From NCBI RefSeq assembly GCF_015864575.1, contig NZ_JADYWW010000002.1, positions 434,001-498,000 on the forward strand: a stretch of DNA of 64,000 nt, written 5' to 3'. This document shows, piece after piece, positions 1 to 9,442 of the stretch. The notes under the pieces were generated by a model. That model was not told the origin of the DNA. It ran no database searches and worked only from the letters and a program-made list of their open reading frames with translations. Both the position numbers and the translations under genes were made by a program. The stretch is from Salinibacterium sp. SWN248 (GTDB taxonomy: Bacteria > Actinomycetota > Actinomycetes > Actinomycetales > Microbacteriaceae). The first letter of the stretch is position 1, and each line of letters begins with the position of its first letter.

Positions 1-1
1 G

Positions 2-877
2 ATTCGTGAAGGCCGTGGAGCTGGTCCCGACAAGGACTACCTGTTCCTCGACATCACTCACCTCGAGCCGGCCGTCATTGACGAGAAGCTGCCTGACATC
101 ACCGAGTTCGCTCGCACCTACTTGGGCGTCGAGCCGTACACCGAGCCCGTTCCCGTGCTGCCGACCGCGCACTACGCGATGGGTGGTATTCCCACCAACG
201 TTCAGGCCGAAGTACTGCGCAACAACACGGATGTCGTCAAGGGGCTCTACGCCGCTGGCGAGTGTGCGTGCGTTTCCGTTCACGGTTCTAACCGTTTGGG
301 AACCAACTCGCTGCTCGACATCAACGTCTTCGGAAAGCGCGCCGGAAAGGCAGCCGTCGAGTACGTCAAGACTGCTGAATTCGTGCCGCTGCCCGAGAAC
401 CCTGCCGGGGGCGTCAAGAACATCCTCGACATGGTTCGTGCCGGCGATGGCACCGAGCGTATTGCCGTCATCCGCAAGGAACTGCAGGTCTCGATGGACC
501 GCAACGCGCAAATCTTCCGCACCGATGAAAGCCTCGAAGAGGTAACCAAGCTCATCCAGACGTTGCGCGCTCGCTACAAGAACATCCGCCTCGACGACAA
601 GGGCAAGCGGTTCAACACCGACCTGCTCGAAGCCGTAGAGCTTGGTTTCCTGCTCGACCTCGCTGAAGTACTCGTGTTCTCAGCTCGGTCTCGCAAGGAA
701 AGCCGTGGCGGCCACATGCGTGAGGACTACCCCAACCGTGACGACGAGAACTTCCTCGTACACACCATGGCGTACCTCACGGGCGACCCAGAATCAGAAG
801 AGGCGGGTGACCACATCCGTCTCGACTGGAAGCCGGTAGTGATCACCAACTACCCGCCGATGGAAAGAAAGTACTAA
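2..877 (+). CDS. sdhA: Succinate dehydrogenase flavoprotein subunit, 3' part
   Basis: C-terminal 291 residues of the flavoprotein of complex II, which oxidises succinate to fumarate at the membrane and passes electrons through covalent FAD to the SdhB iron-sulfur centres. The reading frame is open to the window edge, so the N-terminal FAD-binding part lies outside. Visible family landmarks are the HYAMGGI stretch (near base 170), the VHGSNRLGTNSL stretch (near base 280) that closes the FAD pocket, and a C-terminal helical domain with an HMREDYP/R region before the end at KY. The TAA stop overlaps the ATG of sdhB by one base (TAATG), so the two are translationally coupled. Identity is very secure; only the start is missing. 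Confidence 0.97.
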   Translation: MREGRGAGPDKDYLFLDITHLEPAVIDEKLPDITEFARTYLGVEPYTEPVPVLPTAHYAMGGIPTNVQAEVLRNNTDVVKGLYAAGECACVSVHGSNRLGTNSLLDINVFGKRAGKAAVEYVKTAEFVPLPENPAGGVKNILDMVRAGDGTERIAVIRKELQVSMDRNAQIFRTDESLEEVTKLIQTLRARYKNIRLDDKGKRFNTDLLEAVELGFLLDLAEVLVFSARSRKESRGGHMREDYPNRDDENFLVHTMAYLTGDPESEEAGDHIRLDWKPVVITNYPPMERKY

Positions 878-1635
878 TGAGCACTGCCGTCGCTGAAAAC
901 AAGCCTGCCGCAGCAGAGGTCGTTCCGACCTTCACTGCGACGCTCATGATTCGTCGTTTCGATCCCGAGGTGGATGAAGAACCGCGCTGGGAAGACTTCG
1001 ACGTTGAGCTGTACGAGACCGACCGTATTCTCGATGCTCTTCACAAGATCAAGTGGGAGATGGATGGGTCGCTGACCTTCCGTCGCTCCTGCGCGCACGG
1101 TGTTTGTGGTTCGGATGCGATGCGCATCAACGGCCGCAACCGCCTGGCCTGCAAGACCCTGATCAAGGACCTCGACATTTCGAAGCCGATCTACGTGGAG
1201 GCCATCAAGGGTCTCCCCCTGGAGAAGGACTTGATCGTCGATATGGAGCCGTTCTTCGACTCGTTCAAAGAGGTCAACCCGTTCCTCATGGCCGGTCCCG
1301 TCAAGGGCGGCAAAGAGCGCAAGCAAAGCCCTGTGGAGCGCGCCCGCTTCGACGACACCACCAAGTGCATCCTGTGTGCTGCGTGCACGTCGAGCTGCCC
1401 CGTGTTCTGGACTGACGGTCAGTACTTCGGTCCTGCCGCCATCGTGAACGCGCACCGCTTCATCTTTGACTCGCGCGATGAGGGTGCTGGCGTTCGCCTC
1501 GACATCCTCAACGACAAAGAGGGCGTGTGGCGTTGCCGCACCACCTTCAACTGCACCGACGCGTGCCCCCGTGGCATCCAAGTCACTCAGGCAATCGCTG
1601 AAGTGAAGCAGGCCATCATCAAGGGCAAGCCGTAA
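877..1635 (+). CDS. sdhB: Succinate dehydrogenase iron-sulfur subunit
   Basis: 252-residue iron-sulfur protein that carries electrons from SdhA FAD towards quinone. The N-terminal ferredoxin-like domain has the 2Fe-2S cysteines in RRSCAHGVCGSDA and LACKT. The C-terminal domain has the 4Fe-4S ligands CILCAACTSSCP and the 3Fe-4S set in FNCTDACPRG. Length is normal for the family. It starts at the ATG overlapping the sdhA stop and is the last gene of the sdh operon, followed 23 bases later by a strong intrinsic terminator. The membrane anchor genes sdhC and sdhD are not downstream, so they presumably precede sdhA outside the window. Confidence 0.97.
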   Translation: MSTAVAENKPAAAEVVPTFTATLMIRRFDPEVDEEPRWEDFDVELYETDRILDALHKIKWEMDGSLTFRRSCAHGVCGSDAMRINGRNRLACKTLIKDLDISKPIYVEAIKGLPLEKDLIVDMEPFFDSFKEVNPFLMAGPVKGGKERKQSPVERARFDDTTKCILCAACTSSCPVFWTDGQYFGPAAIVNAHRFIFDSRDEGAGVRLDILNDKEGVWRCRTTFNCTDACPRGIQVTQAIAEVKQAIIKGKP

Positions 1636-1658
1636 CCACGTTTTTCGCTTAAAACAAG

Positions 1659-1696
1659 ATCGCCCCTGGCGCTACCGAGGTAGCGCCAGGGGCGAT
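1659..1696 (+). terminator. Intrinsic terminator of the sdh operon
   Basis: Perfect 18-bp inverted repeat: arm 1659-1676 (ATCGCCCCTGGCGCTACC) and arm 1679-1696, followed by TTGTTTGTG on the plus strand. It directly follows sdhB. Confidence 0.92.
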
Positions 1697-1821
1697 TTGT
1701 TTGTGTGCGTCCGTCACCCACGGCGGACGCCCACTGTAGGCATTCGGGTTGCCTAATGAAAGAGACTGGTCTTCGCTCACATTATGACGAGAAGATTCGG
1801 CAATCACCCCCGAATTGGGGT

Positions 1822-3435
1822 TTAGCTCAGGAGGCGAACGTTGATGCCTTGGTTGTTGCCCGACGACAGTTGAAGCGGCTTGATGAGATCGTTGATGAGG
1901 CCATCGACCGTGCCGAGGAGGCCACCGAGCAGACCGCCGGTGCCGACGAGGCCACCCAAATAGCCGCGGTCAACGGTCTGAACCAAGTCGAGAGACGACA
2001 GCCCGCCGGGGATGCCCGTGACGTTGAGCGCAAAGGTGCCGTCGCTTGACACGGTAGTTGTCGCGTAAACGAGCCCAGCTGCCTGCAACGACAGATGCGC
2101 GCCGGGAGTGGCAGTGCCGACGAGGTTGAGGTTGACATCCGCGCCCACAACGCCGCCAGGGGCCGTGTGGCCTTCGGGGGGTGCTCCTCCCGTAACGGTG
2201 CCGACGACCGAGTCGACGAGTCCACCGACAGCGTCACCAACAGAACCGACGAGACCACCAGTGCCGCTGGCGATGCCGTCGGCGTCGGTGGCATCGTCAA
2301 TAGACGGGACGGTAGGAATCGTGATGTCGCTGGGATCAGTGCGGGAGCCACCGAGATTGTCACTCACTCCCGAGTTCGTGACGTCGGCATTGTTCTGGCC
2401 AGGGGAGGTTTCACTCGTCGAAGTGCCTTCTGCACTTGTCGAGTCTGGCGCCGTCGGTCCGAGCACAACAAGCGAACCCGTCAGAGCCACCGCCGCAGCA
2501 AGCGTGCCAGCGACCGCGACAGGAAGCGCGCCCGCGCTAGCACCACCCACAGCGACCGCACTGCCGGCACCCGCAAGATGAGTACTGGCAACGACGGCTG
2601 CTGGCATGGCCGGCGCTGCAGCTGCGGTGAGCGACGCTGCACCGCCCTGCCCGAAGGCGCTCAGGAAACCGCCACCGGCAACGCCGCCCAGCAGCATCGG
2701 GATCATCACGAGTGCTAGGCGTGAACCAACCTCATCGACCTCTTCGCACACGATCGCGCAACGAGTGCACGAGGCAAGATGCGCTTCAATACGCGTAGTG
2801 TCTCTGCCGCTGAGGCTTTTGCGAGCATGCTCGCCAAACTTTGACATCGCCCACTGGCATTCACCGGATGCCGTTGCATCGTTGATATGGGCCTGCAACC
2901 AGGCTTTGCGAAGGCCCTCACGCGCGCGATACGACAGCGCAGCGACTCCGTTGGGGCTCATCCCGAGTAGTGGTGCCACCTCATGAGGATCCATGCCTTC
3001 AACTTCGGTGTACCAGAGCACTGACTGCCAGCGTTCCGGAAGTTCACGGAACGCTTTCGCGGTGAGCGAGTGGTCGAGTGCGACCGCAATCGGGTCGTCG
3101 AGAGTCTTGGGGTCTTCGAAGTCGGCAATCTCATCCACTTGCACTTCGCGGGAGGCAGCGCCCCAGGTCGACGCGAGGTTGCGGATGGTCGTGTAGAGGT
3201 AGGGGCGGAAGGCGCCCTGCGGGCCGCCACCCGCCAGCACACGCTGGTAAATACGCGCGAACGACTCAGACACGAGATCGTCCGCGTCTATCGACGTGTA
3301 CTGACGGGCGACACATATTCCCGAGCGGTAGTGGCGACTCCAGAGCTCGGCAAAGGCGTTTTGTACCCCCGTACGCGCCTGTGCCAGCAGCTGCTCGTCC
3401 GAAGTGGTTAGCTTCGGTGCCACGATTCCGCTCAT
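1822..3435 (-). CDS. ECF sigma factor fused to a zinc-finger anti-sigma module and a membrane/extracytoplasmic tail
   Basis: 537 residues from the chosen ATG; a TTG 75 bases upstream is possible. Residues about 20-90 and 120-180 look like sigma-70 regions 2 and 4 (DDLVSESFARIYQR; LPERWQSVLWYTEVEGM...EVAPLLGMSPNGV). Next comes a ZAS-type anti-sigma zinc motif HLASCTRC (H219, C223, C226, with C193 upstream). Two hydrophobic stretches follow at about 241-260 and 305-326, then a Ser/Thr/Asp/Gly-rich linker and a C-terminal Ig-like segment (GTATPGAHLSLQAAG...). The order suggests a sigma factor held at the membrane by its own anti-sigma domain, with an outside sensor tail. From memory, actinobacterial ECF groups with a C-terminal anti-sigma extension exist (ECF52-like); I cannot assign the group. 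It stands alone, with long non-coding DNA upstream and no separate anti-sigma gene nearby. A weak hairpin (CCCC/GGGG, 1807-1819) follows it. Confidence 0.85.
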   Translation of the reverse strand: MSGIVAPKLTTSDEQLLAQARTGVQNAFAELWSRHYRSGICVARQYTSIDADDLVSESFARIYQRVLAGGGPQGAFRPYLYTTIRNLASTWGAASREVQVDEIADFEDPKTLDDPIAVALDHSLTAKAFRELPERWQSVLWYTEVEGMDPHEVAPLLGMSPNGVAALSYRAREGLRKAWLQAHINDATASGECQWAMSKFGEHARKSLSGRDTTRIEAHLASCTRCAIVCEEVDEVGSRLALVMIPMLLGGVAGGGFLSAFGQGGAASLTAAAAPAMPAAVVASTHLAGAGSAVAVGGASAGALPVAVAGTLAAAVALTGSLVVLGPTAPDSTSAEGTSTSETSPGQNNADVTNSGVSDNLGGSRTDPSDITIPTVPSIDDATDADGIASGTGGLVGSVGDAVGGLVDSVVGTVTGGAPPEGHTAPGGVVGADVNLNLVGTATPGAHLSLQAAGLVYATTTVSSDGTFALNVTGIPGGLSSLDLVQTVDRGYLGGLVGTGGLLGGLLGTVDGLINDLIKPLQLSSGNNQGINVRLLS

Positions 3436-4044
3436 CCCCCTGATCCATTTCCCGGGCCTCTCTTTGTCCCTTGTGGGCGAAGATTTTAGACACAAAACCT
3501 TCTTACCCAAAGAGACTGATGAACCCGTTCTCTATGACGCAGACTATCGAAAGTTCTCAGAAATGTGTGCCCCCCTTAGGGGGGAACAGCTCATTCTGTC
3601 CCGAATGATCAAGCGTTATAGCCAGTTTCAGAGTAGCGCTGACGAGTTCACCAGCACTGCCACTGGTAGACCACCTGTACGGGATGAAAACACTCTCTCG
3701 GGCGCACGACAGTCAACGGAGAGTTCGTCCCGCCCGGGAGCTCCCCCGCAACCGCGCGAACCACTTTTGCTGGTCAGGCTAACAAATCGCTCGCGCTGGC
3801 AGCGCTGACGGTGGGAGAGTTTTGTACCCCGATTATTCGAGACGAGATTTTTGAGAAGAGTTCAGCTCCAAACGTGCACCCTCCAGTTCATGCGAGATAG
3901 ACGTTTTAGCTGGACCACTTTCATGCTGGTGGAGATACCGAAAGCCACAGGGTGCACCCCCACCGCAGTTACGGCCACACCGAGACATCGTCGAAAAAGT
4001 TTGTGCACACCGCACACCAAGACCTGCGACTGCCGGTTAACGAC
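3436..4044. other. 609-bp non-coding region upstream of the sigma factor
   Basis: No convincing gene: the open frames here (for example 3404-3808 plus, 3851-4048 plus) have no recognisable product and lack a good ribosome site. Base composition is less GC-rich than the flanks. It contains the hairpin CCCCCC-TTA-GGGGGG at 3570-3584, and on the minus strand a TAGTCT element at 3541-3546 that could be a -10 for the sigma gene with a leader of about 100 nt. The length suggests long leader control or an unannotated RNA. Confidence 0.5.
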
Positions 4045-4080
4045 GTAGCGCCACGATTCCCGAAGGAATCGTGGCGCTAC
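4045..4080 (-). terminator. Terminator of ptsI
   Basis: Perfect 16-bp inverted repeat (4045-4060 and 4065-4080). Read on the minus strand, the loop is TTCG, the stable UUCG tetraloop. It lies 20 bases past the ptsI stop. There is no T-rich tail. Confidence 0.85.
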
Positions 4081-4100
4081 GAAAGAGTTATTCGAGCGAG

Positions 4101-5747
4101 CTAGGCAGCGTTCGCCGCAGCTTCACGAGCGGTCGGTCCGGTGGTCGCGTTGATGGCGGCCGCGGCGCGAGCCTTGGCCTGTTCGAGCGTGACCGTCAGA
4201 AGCTCGGCGCGCACGTCGGCGAGCGCCGCGGGCGTCATCGAGAGGCTCGTGACTCCCAGACCGACAAGGACGATGGCGAGTTGCGGATCGGCGGCAGCTT
4301 CACCGCAGACTCCGACAGGCTTGCCCGCAGCGGCTCCCGCGTCTCCGAGCATCTTCACCATGCGGAGCACGGCAGGGTGCCACGGGTCTTGGAACTTAGC
4401 GAGGGTGCCGAGCATCCGGTCCGCAGCCAGCGTGTACTGGGTGAGGTCGTTAGACCCGATCGAAACAAAGTCGCTGCGCTCGGCGACCTGGTCGGCGAGA
4501 ACGGCGAGCGAGGGAACCTCGGCCATGACACCCACGGTGTTGAGGCCGAGTTCGCGGCCCAGGGCGACGAAGTAGTCGGTCTCTTCGGCATCCGACACCA
4601 TCGGGGCCATGACCCAGAGGTCGGCGTCGGTGGCGTTCTGAGCGTTGACAAGAGCAGTGAGCTGATCGCGCAGGATGTTCTCGTTGACACGAAGCGAGCG
4701 AAGGCCGCGCTGGCCAAGGGCGGGGTTTACTTCTTCGCCCATGTCCATGAAGCTCAGCGGCTTGTCAGCACCGGCGTCGAGGGCACGAACGACAACCTTC
4801 TTACCCGGGAAGTGCTGAAGCATCTCGGTGTATTCCTTGGTCTGCTCTTCGACCGTGGGGGCCGAAGTGGCGTCAAGGAACATGAGCTCGGTGCGGAAGA
4901 GGCCAACACCTTCAGCGCCGAGTTCGACAGCCTGCGCGGCCTCAGACGGAGTGCCGAGGTTGGCGAGGAGCGGAACGAGGGTTCCGTCAGCGAGAGCTCC
5001 ATCGGTGATGGGGGCGTCTGCTGCGGCAGCGAGCTCGGCGATGCGGGCTTCTGCTGCGGCGACTTGCTCAGCGGTGGGCTCCGTCGTGATGGTGCCAGCA
5101 CCGGCATCCACAATTAACAGAGTGTCATCGGCAAGACCAAGAGCTTCCGCAACGCCCATGATGGCCGGAATGGCCTTCGAGCGAGCAAGAATAGCGGTGT
5201 GACTCGTGGGGCCACCCTGACGGGTAACAAGAGCGAGCACCTTGTCGAGCTCTAGCAGCGCGGTGTCGGCCGGAGCGAGGTCATCGGCCACCAGCACAAA
5301 CGGCTCATCGCGCTGGGGAACACCAGGAGCAGCAACGCCACGGAGGCGAGCGACAACACGCTGGCTCACATCGCTGAGGTCGGTTGCGCGCTCGGCCATC
5401 ATGCCGCCGAGGGAAATAAGCATGTCGCGGAACGTGGCAAAAGCCTCGAACACGGCACGCTCGGCAGTCTTGCCACCGTCAATAATTTCGTTGACGCTAT
5501 CGAGAATCGAGGGGTCTTCAGCCATGAGCGCCGTGGCGGTAAGCACCTCGTTGGCTTCGGCATCCGCCTTCGCGGCACGTTCGCGCAGGTCAGCTGCCAC
5601 GAAAGTTAGTGCTGAGGCTGCCGCTTCTTTCTCTGCTGCAGCATCGCCTGAATGGCGAGCATCTTTCGGTTCCGGAAGGGGGTCGGGCATACGCACGACT
5701 TTCCCGATAGCTACCGATCGTCCGACTCCAACACCCTGAAGTTCCAT
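4101..5747 (-). CDS. ptsI: Phosphoenolpyruvate-protein phosphotransferase (PTS enzyme I)
   Basis: 548 residues from the ATG at 5747. This start has a good ribosome site (AGAGGAGAGG) and removes a 43-residue upstream extension. Enzyme I takes phosphate from PEP onto a histidine and gives it to HPr, starting sugar uptake by the PTS. The phospho-histidine is H183 in GGPTSHTAILARS. The C-terminal PEP-binding barrel shows RALDAGADKPL, GLRSLRVN, NDLTQYTLAADR and the catalytic cysteine in VGVCGEAAADP. The N-terminal HPr-binding helices are present. The gene is monocistronic, with a terminator right behind it; no HPr or enzyme II gene is in the window. It is divergent from the YihY-type gene with 54 bases between the starts. 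Confidence 0.96.
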   Translation of the reverse strand: MELQGVGVGRSVAIGKVVRMPDPLPEPKDARHSGDAAAEKEAAASALTFVAADLRERAAKADAEANEVLTATALMAEDPSILDSVNEIIDGGKTAERAVFEAFATFRDMLISLGGMMAERATDLSDVSQRVVARLRGVAAPGVPQRDEPFVLVADDLAPADTALLELDKVLALVTRQGGPTSHTAILARSKAIPAIMGVAEALGLADDTLLIVDAGAGTITTEPTAEQVAAAEARIAELAAAADAPITDGALADGTLVPLLANLGTPSEAAQAVELGAEGVGLFRTELMFLDATSAPTVEEQTKEYTEMLQHFPGKKVVVRALDAGADKPLSFMDMGEEVNPALGQRGLRSLRVNENILRDQLTALVNAQNATDADLWVMAPMVSDAEETDYFVALGRELGLNTVGVMAEVPSLAVLADQVAERSDFVSIGSNDLTQYTLAADRMLGTLAKFQDPWHPAVLRMVKMLGDAGAAAGKPVGVCGEAAADPQLAIVLVGLGVTSLSMTPAALADVRAELLTVTLEQAKARAAAAINATTGPTAREAAANAA

Positions 5748-5781
5748 GTGATCTGACCTCTCCTCTGAGTTACGCACAGTC

Positions 5782-5787
5782 AGCCTA
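5782..5787 (-). promoter_or_regulatory. Probable -10 element of ptsI
   Basis: TAGGCT on the minus strand, 34 bases before the ptsI ATG. It would give a leader of about 28 nt that includes the AGAGGAGAGG ribosome site. It lies back to back with the -10 of the divergent membrane protein gene. Confidence 0.55.
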
Positions 5788-5789
5788 GC

Positions 5790-5795
5790 TATTCT
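5790..5795 (+). promoter_or_regulatory. -10 element of a leaderless transcript (YihY-type gene)
   Basis: TATTCT, six bases before the ATG at 5802. Transcription would start at or next to the start codon. There is no Shine-Dalgarno sequence. Confidence 0.6.
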
Positions 5796-5801
5796 TAACG
5801 G

Positions 5802-6938
5802 ATGCAGCTTGCGCAACGACTGAAACCAGCCATTGATTGGGTGCTCCAACTGCGACCGGTACGTGTATTCATGCACTACGCGGACAAGTTAGGACCACTC
5901 CTCTCATCGGGACTTTCCTACCAAGCGATCTTCGCCGTCTTCGCCGCAATCTGGGTTGGTTTCGCTGTCGCGGGCTTCATCGTGCAGGGCGATCCCGTCT
6001 TGCTCGATGCGGTCTACAACTTCATCTCCACGAACATCCCTGGGCTCATTGGCGACGGGAGCGGCAACGGTGCGATCAGTCGTGAGACCTTGGCCGACAC
6101 CAGCATCCTGGGCATTACGGGTGTGATTGCCGCCTTCGGTTTGATCTTCACAGCGCTGGGGTGGATCGCCTCTGGCCGCGACGCTGTGCGCTCCATGTTC
6201 GGCCTCGAGAGTTCCGAAACGAATTTCTTGATCCTCAAGCTCAAGGACCTCGGGCTCGCTATCGGCTTCGGACTCGCCGTTCTCGTGTCTGCCGCGATGT
6301 CGGTCGCGAGCACCGCCGCCCTGAACTGGATTCTCGATCTGATCTCAATCGATGAAGATTCGGATGCTGCGCGCATTGCTACCCGCGGTGTCGCGCTCGT
6401 CATCGTGCTGATTCTCGATGCGGCCACCCTGGGAGTGTTCTACCGTGTGGTCTCGGGCATCAAGATTCCCTTCCGGATCCTCGCGCAAGGAACGATTATT
6501 GCCGCCGTCGCGCTCGGGGCCCTGAAATTTGGTGGCGCGTTTTTGCTTGAGGGCGCAACTCGCAACCCGCTGCTCGCCTCCTTCGCGGTGATCATTGGTC
6601 TGCTGATTTGGTTCAACCTGATCTGCCAGATCATTCTCATCGGTTCGGCGTGGATTGCGGTCTCTGCCGACGATGCGGACCTCGATATCAGCGGTGACAA
6701 GCGTGACGAAGATGCGCCTCGTGCGGTGGCTGCGACGAAAGCCACCGAAGAGGCGAAAGCGAAAAAGGCTGTCAAGACGGAGCGCACAACCAAACGCAAG
6801 CGCGCCGACAAAGGAGCCGACACTGGAGTCGATAGCGGCAACGACTCTCCCGAAGAGCAGAGCGAACTCGACAAAGCCAACGAAGTCAAGTTCAAGCGCA
6901 CCTTCAAACGGATGATGAAGCGCAACAGCAAGAGGTAG
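5802..6938 (+). CDS. YihY/BrkB-family inner membrane protein
   Basis: 378 residues. An N-terminal cytoplasmic segment with GLSYQAIFAVFAAIWVG leads into about six hydrophobic segments between residues 40 and 290, the topology of the YihY/BrkB (formerly RNase BN) family. The motif SGLSY at the start of the first membrane helix is typical. The last 80 residues are a highly charged Lys/Arg/Glu tail ending in KRMMKRNSKR, probably cytoplasmic. The molecular role of the family is unsettled; older nuclease and virulence labels are not supported. The gene lies between divergent ptsI and downstream xth, and is likely transcribed alone from a leaderless promoter. Confidence 0.88.
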   Translation: MQLAQRLKPAIDWVLQLRPVRVFMHYADKLGPLLSSGLSYQAIFAVFAAIWVGFAVAGFIVQGDPVLLDAVYNFISTNIPGLIGDGSGNGAISRETLADTSILGITGVIAAFGLIFTALGWIASGRDAVRSMFGLESSETNFLILKLKDLGLAIGFGLAVLVSAAMSVASTAALNWILDLISIDEDSDAARIATRGVALVIVLILDAATLGVFYRVVSGIKIPFRILAQGTIIAAVALGALKFGGAFLLEGATRNPLLASFAVIIGLLIWFNLICQIILIGSAWIAVSADDADLDISGDKRDEDAPRAVAATKATEEAKAKKAVKTERTTKRKRADKGADTGVDSGNDSPEEQSELDKANEVKFKRTFKRMMKRNSKR

Positions 6939-6970
6939 CTGACGGTCACCACAGGGTCAGTGGCGCTCGG

Positions 6971-6976
6971 TAGTCT
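6971..6976 (+). promoter_or_regulatory. -10 element of a leaderless transcript (xth)
   Basis: TAGTCT, six bases before the ATG at 6983. Confidence 0.6.
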
Positions 6977-6982
6977 TGAGGC

Positions 6983-7843
6983 ATGGCAACACGTCTTCGC
7001 ATCGCATCCGTCAACGTCAATGGTGTTCGCGCCGCTTACCGCAAGGGCATGGGCGACTGGCTGGATGCCCGAGACATCGACATTCTCGCGTTGCAAGAGG
7101 TTCGCGCCGCTGATGCCGACATCGAAGGTCTGCTCGGCGATGGCTGGAACATTCTGCACGATGCCGCGACCGCGAAGGGCCGCGCGGGCGTCGCGCTGGC
7201 CTCACGCAAGGGGTCGGCGGCATCCGCCCCTCTTGCTCACCGCGTAGCGCTCGGCGCCGATGACTTCGACAGCGCCGGTCGCTGGCTCGAAGCCGACTTC
7301 GATGTCAACGGCACGACCGTCACCGTCGTCAGCACTTACGTTCACTCGGGCGTCGTTGATACCCCCAAGCAGGTCGAGAAGTACAAGTTCCTCGAGGCCA
7401 TGCTCGTGCGCCTGCCCGAACTTGCCGCCCACAGCGACCACGCCCTGATCGTGGGCGACCTCAACGTTGGTCACCGCGAACTCGACATCAAGAACTGGCG
7501 CGGCAACCGCAAGAAGGCCGGGTTCTTGCTGGAAGAACGCGCCTACTTCGACCGCATCTTCGGCGCTGCTGGCGAGACCATCGAATGCGTCGACGGCACG
7601 ACAGGCCCCGGCCTCGGCTGGGTGGATGTCGGCCGTCAGTTCGCTGGTGAAGTCGACGGCCCCTACACCTGGTGGTCGCAGCGCGGCCAAGCTTTCGACA
7701 CCGACACTGGTTGGCGTATCGACTACCACGTCGCCACCCCCGCGCTTGCAGCCACCGTTGCGGATTACCGCATCGACAAGGCCGGCGCCTGGGATGAGCG
7801 CTGGAGCGACCACGCTCCCGTCGTTGTTGACTATTCGATCTGA
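6983..7843 (+). CDS. xth: Exodeoxyribonuclease III
   Basis: 286-residue member of the exonuclease/endonuclease/phosphatase family, class II AP endonuclease type, which cuts DNA at abasic sites and trims 3' blocks in base excision repair. Active-site blocks are in order: ASVNVNGVRA, LQEVR (metal-binding Glu), GDLNVGHRELDIKN (Asp and Asn), RIDYH, and the C-terminal SDHAPVVVD (catalytic Asp-His pair). Length is close to E. coli XthA plus a short insertion. The ATG was chosen because it sits six bases after a TAGTCT element. trpS starts 12 bases downstream and is probably co-transcribed. Confidence 0.94.
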   Translation: MATRLRIASVNVNGVRAAYRKGMGDWLDARDIDILALQEVRAADADIEGLLGDGWNILHDAATAKGRAGVALASRKGSAASAPLAHRVALGADDFDSAGRWLEADFDVNGTTVTVVSTYVHSGVVDTPKQVEKYKFLEAMLVRLPELAAHSDHALIVGDLNVGHRELDIKNWRGNRKKAGFLLEERAYFDRIFGAAGETIECVDGTTGPGLGWVDVGRQFAGEVDGPYTWWSQRGQAFDTDTGWRIDYHVATPALAATVADYRIDKAGAWDERWSDHAPVVVDYSI

Positions 7844-7852
7844 AAGAATTAG

Positions 7853-8865
<1,013 letters not shown>

Positions 8866-8866
<1 letters not shown>

Positions 8867-9432
8867 TGCAAACTTTTACTCTCACGAGCGAACGCCTCAC
8901 TCTCGACGCCCTCACCGGCGACGATGTCGAACTCATGACCGCCTACTGCCAAGACCCGATCTTTGAGCACACGCTCACGATCCCGTGGCCGTACGCAAAG
9001 TCGGATGCCGAATTCTTCATCAACAACCTCGTAGCTCAGTGGTGGGAAGACGACGACGAGTACACCTGGGCGATCCGCGAAACCGGCAAGCCCGAGCTGC
9101 TCGGCGTCATCAGCTTCCGTCTCTACAACGACACGATCGGCTATTGGATGGGTGCGCCCCACCGCGGCCATGGCTACATGAAAGAAGCTGTCGCTGAGGT
9201 TTGCCGCTGGGTGTTCTCCACCGGCCGCCCCGAAGTGCGCTGGGAAGCCCTCGTGGGCAACAAAGCCTCCGCCGCCATTGCGAAGAGCCTCGGCTTCATC
9301 TACACCGGCATCGAGCCCGCCTCGAGCGAATACCGCGGCGGAACGCATCCGCCATCGTGGTGGGCAACAATCACCGCTCCGGATGAGAACCCCACCTATG
9401 AGGTCGAATCCGGCCAGCCCTGGCCGGTCTAG
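8866..9432 (+). CDS. GNAT-family N-acetyltransferase, copy 1
   Basis: 188 residues of the RimJ/RimL-like GNAT type: it begins QTFTLTSERLTLDALTGDD and carries the acetyl-CoA loop region GAPHRGHGYMKEAVAEV, followed by the late strand with ASAAIAKSLGFIYTGIEPAS. The substrate is unknown; relatives modify the N-termini of ribosomal proteins or small molecules. The ATG overlaps the trpS stop. The next gene is a tandem paralogue sharing TTERLTLDAL, PWPY, the GAPHRG loop and the ending pattern, so the pair arose by local duplication. Confidence 0.9.
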
Positions 9433-9442
9433 CGAGCAACTT

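Noticed and set aside
3404-3808. 134-codon plus-strand frame overlapping the sigma gene start
   Set aside because: Odd composition, no ribosome site, and overlap with the sigma gene promoter and start.
4071-5117. 348-codon open frame antisense to ptsI
   Set aside because: No domain or ribosome site; ptsI motifs are intact on the minus strand.
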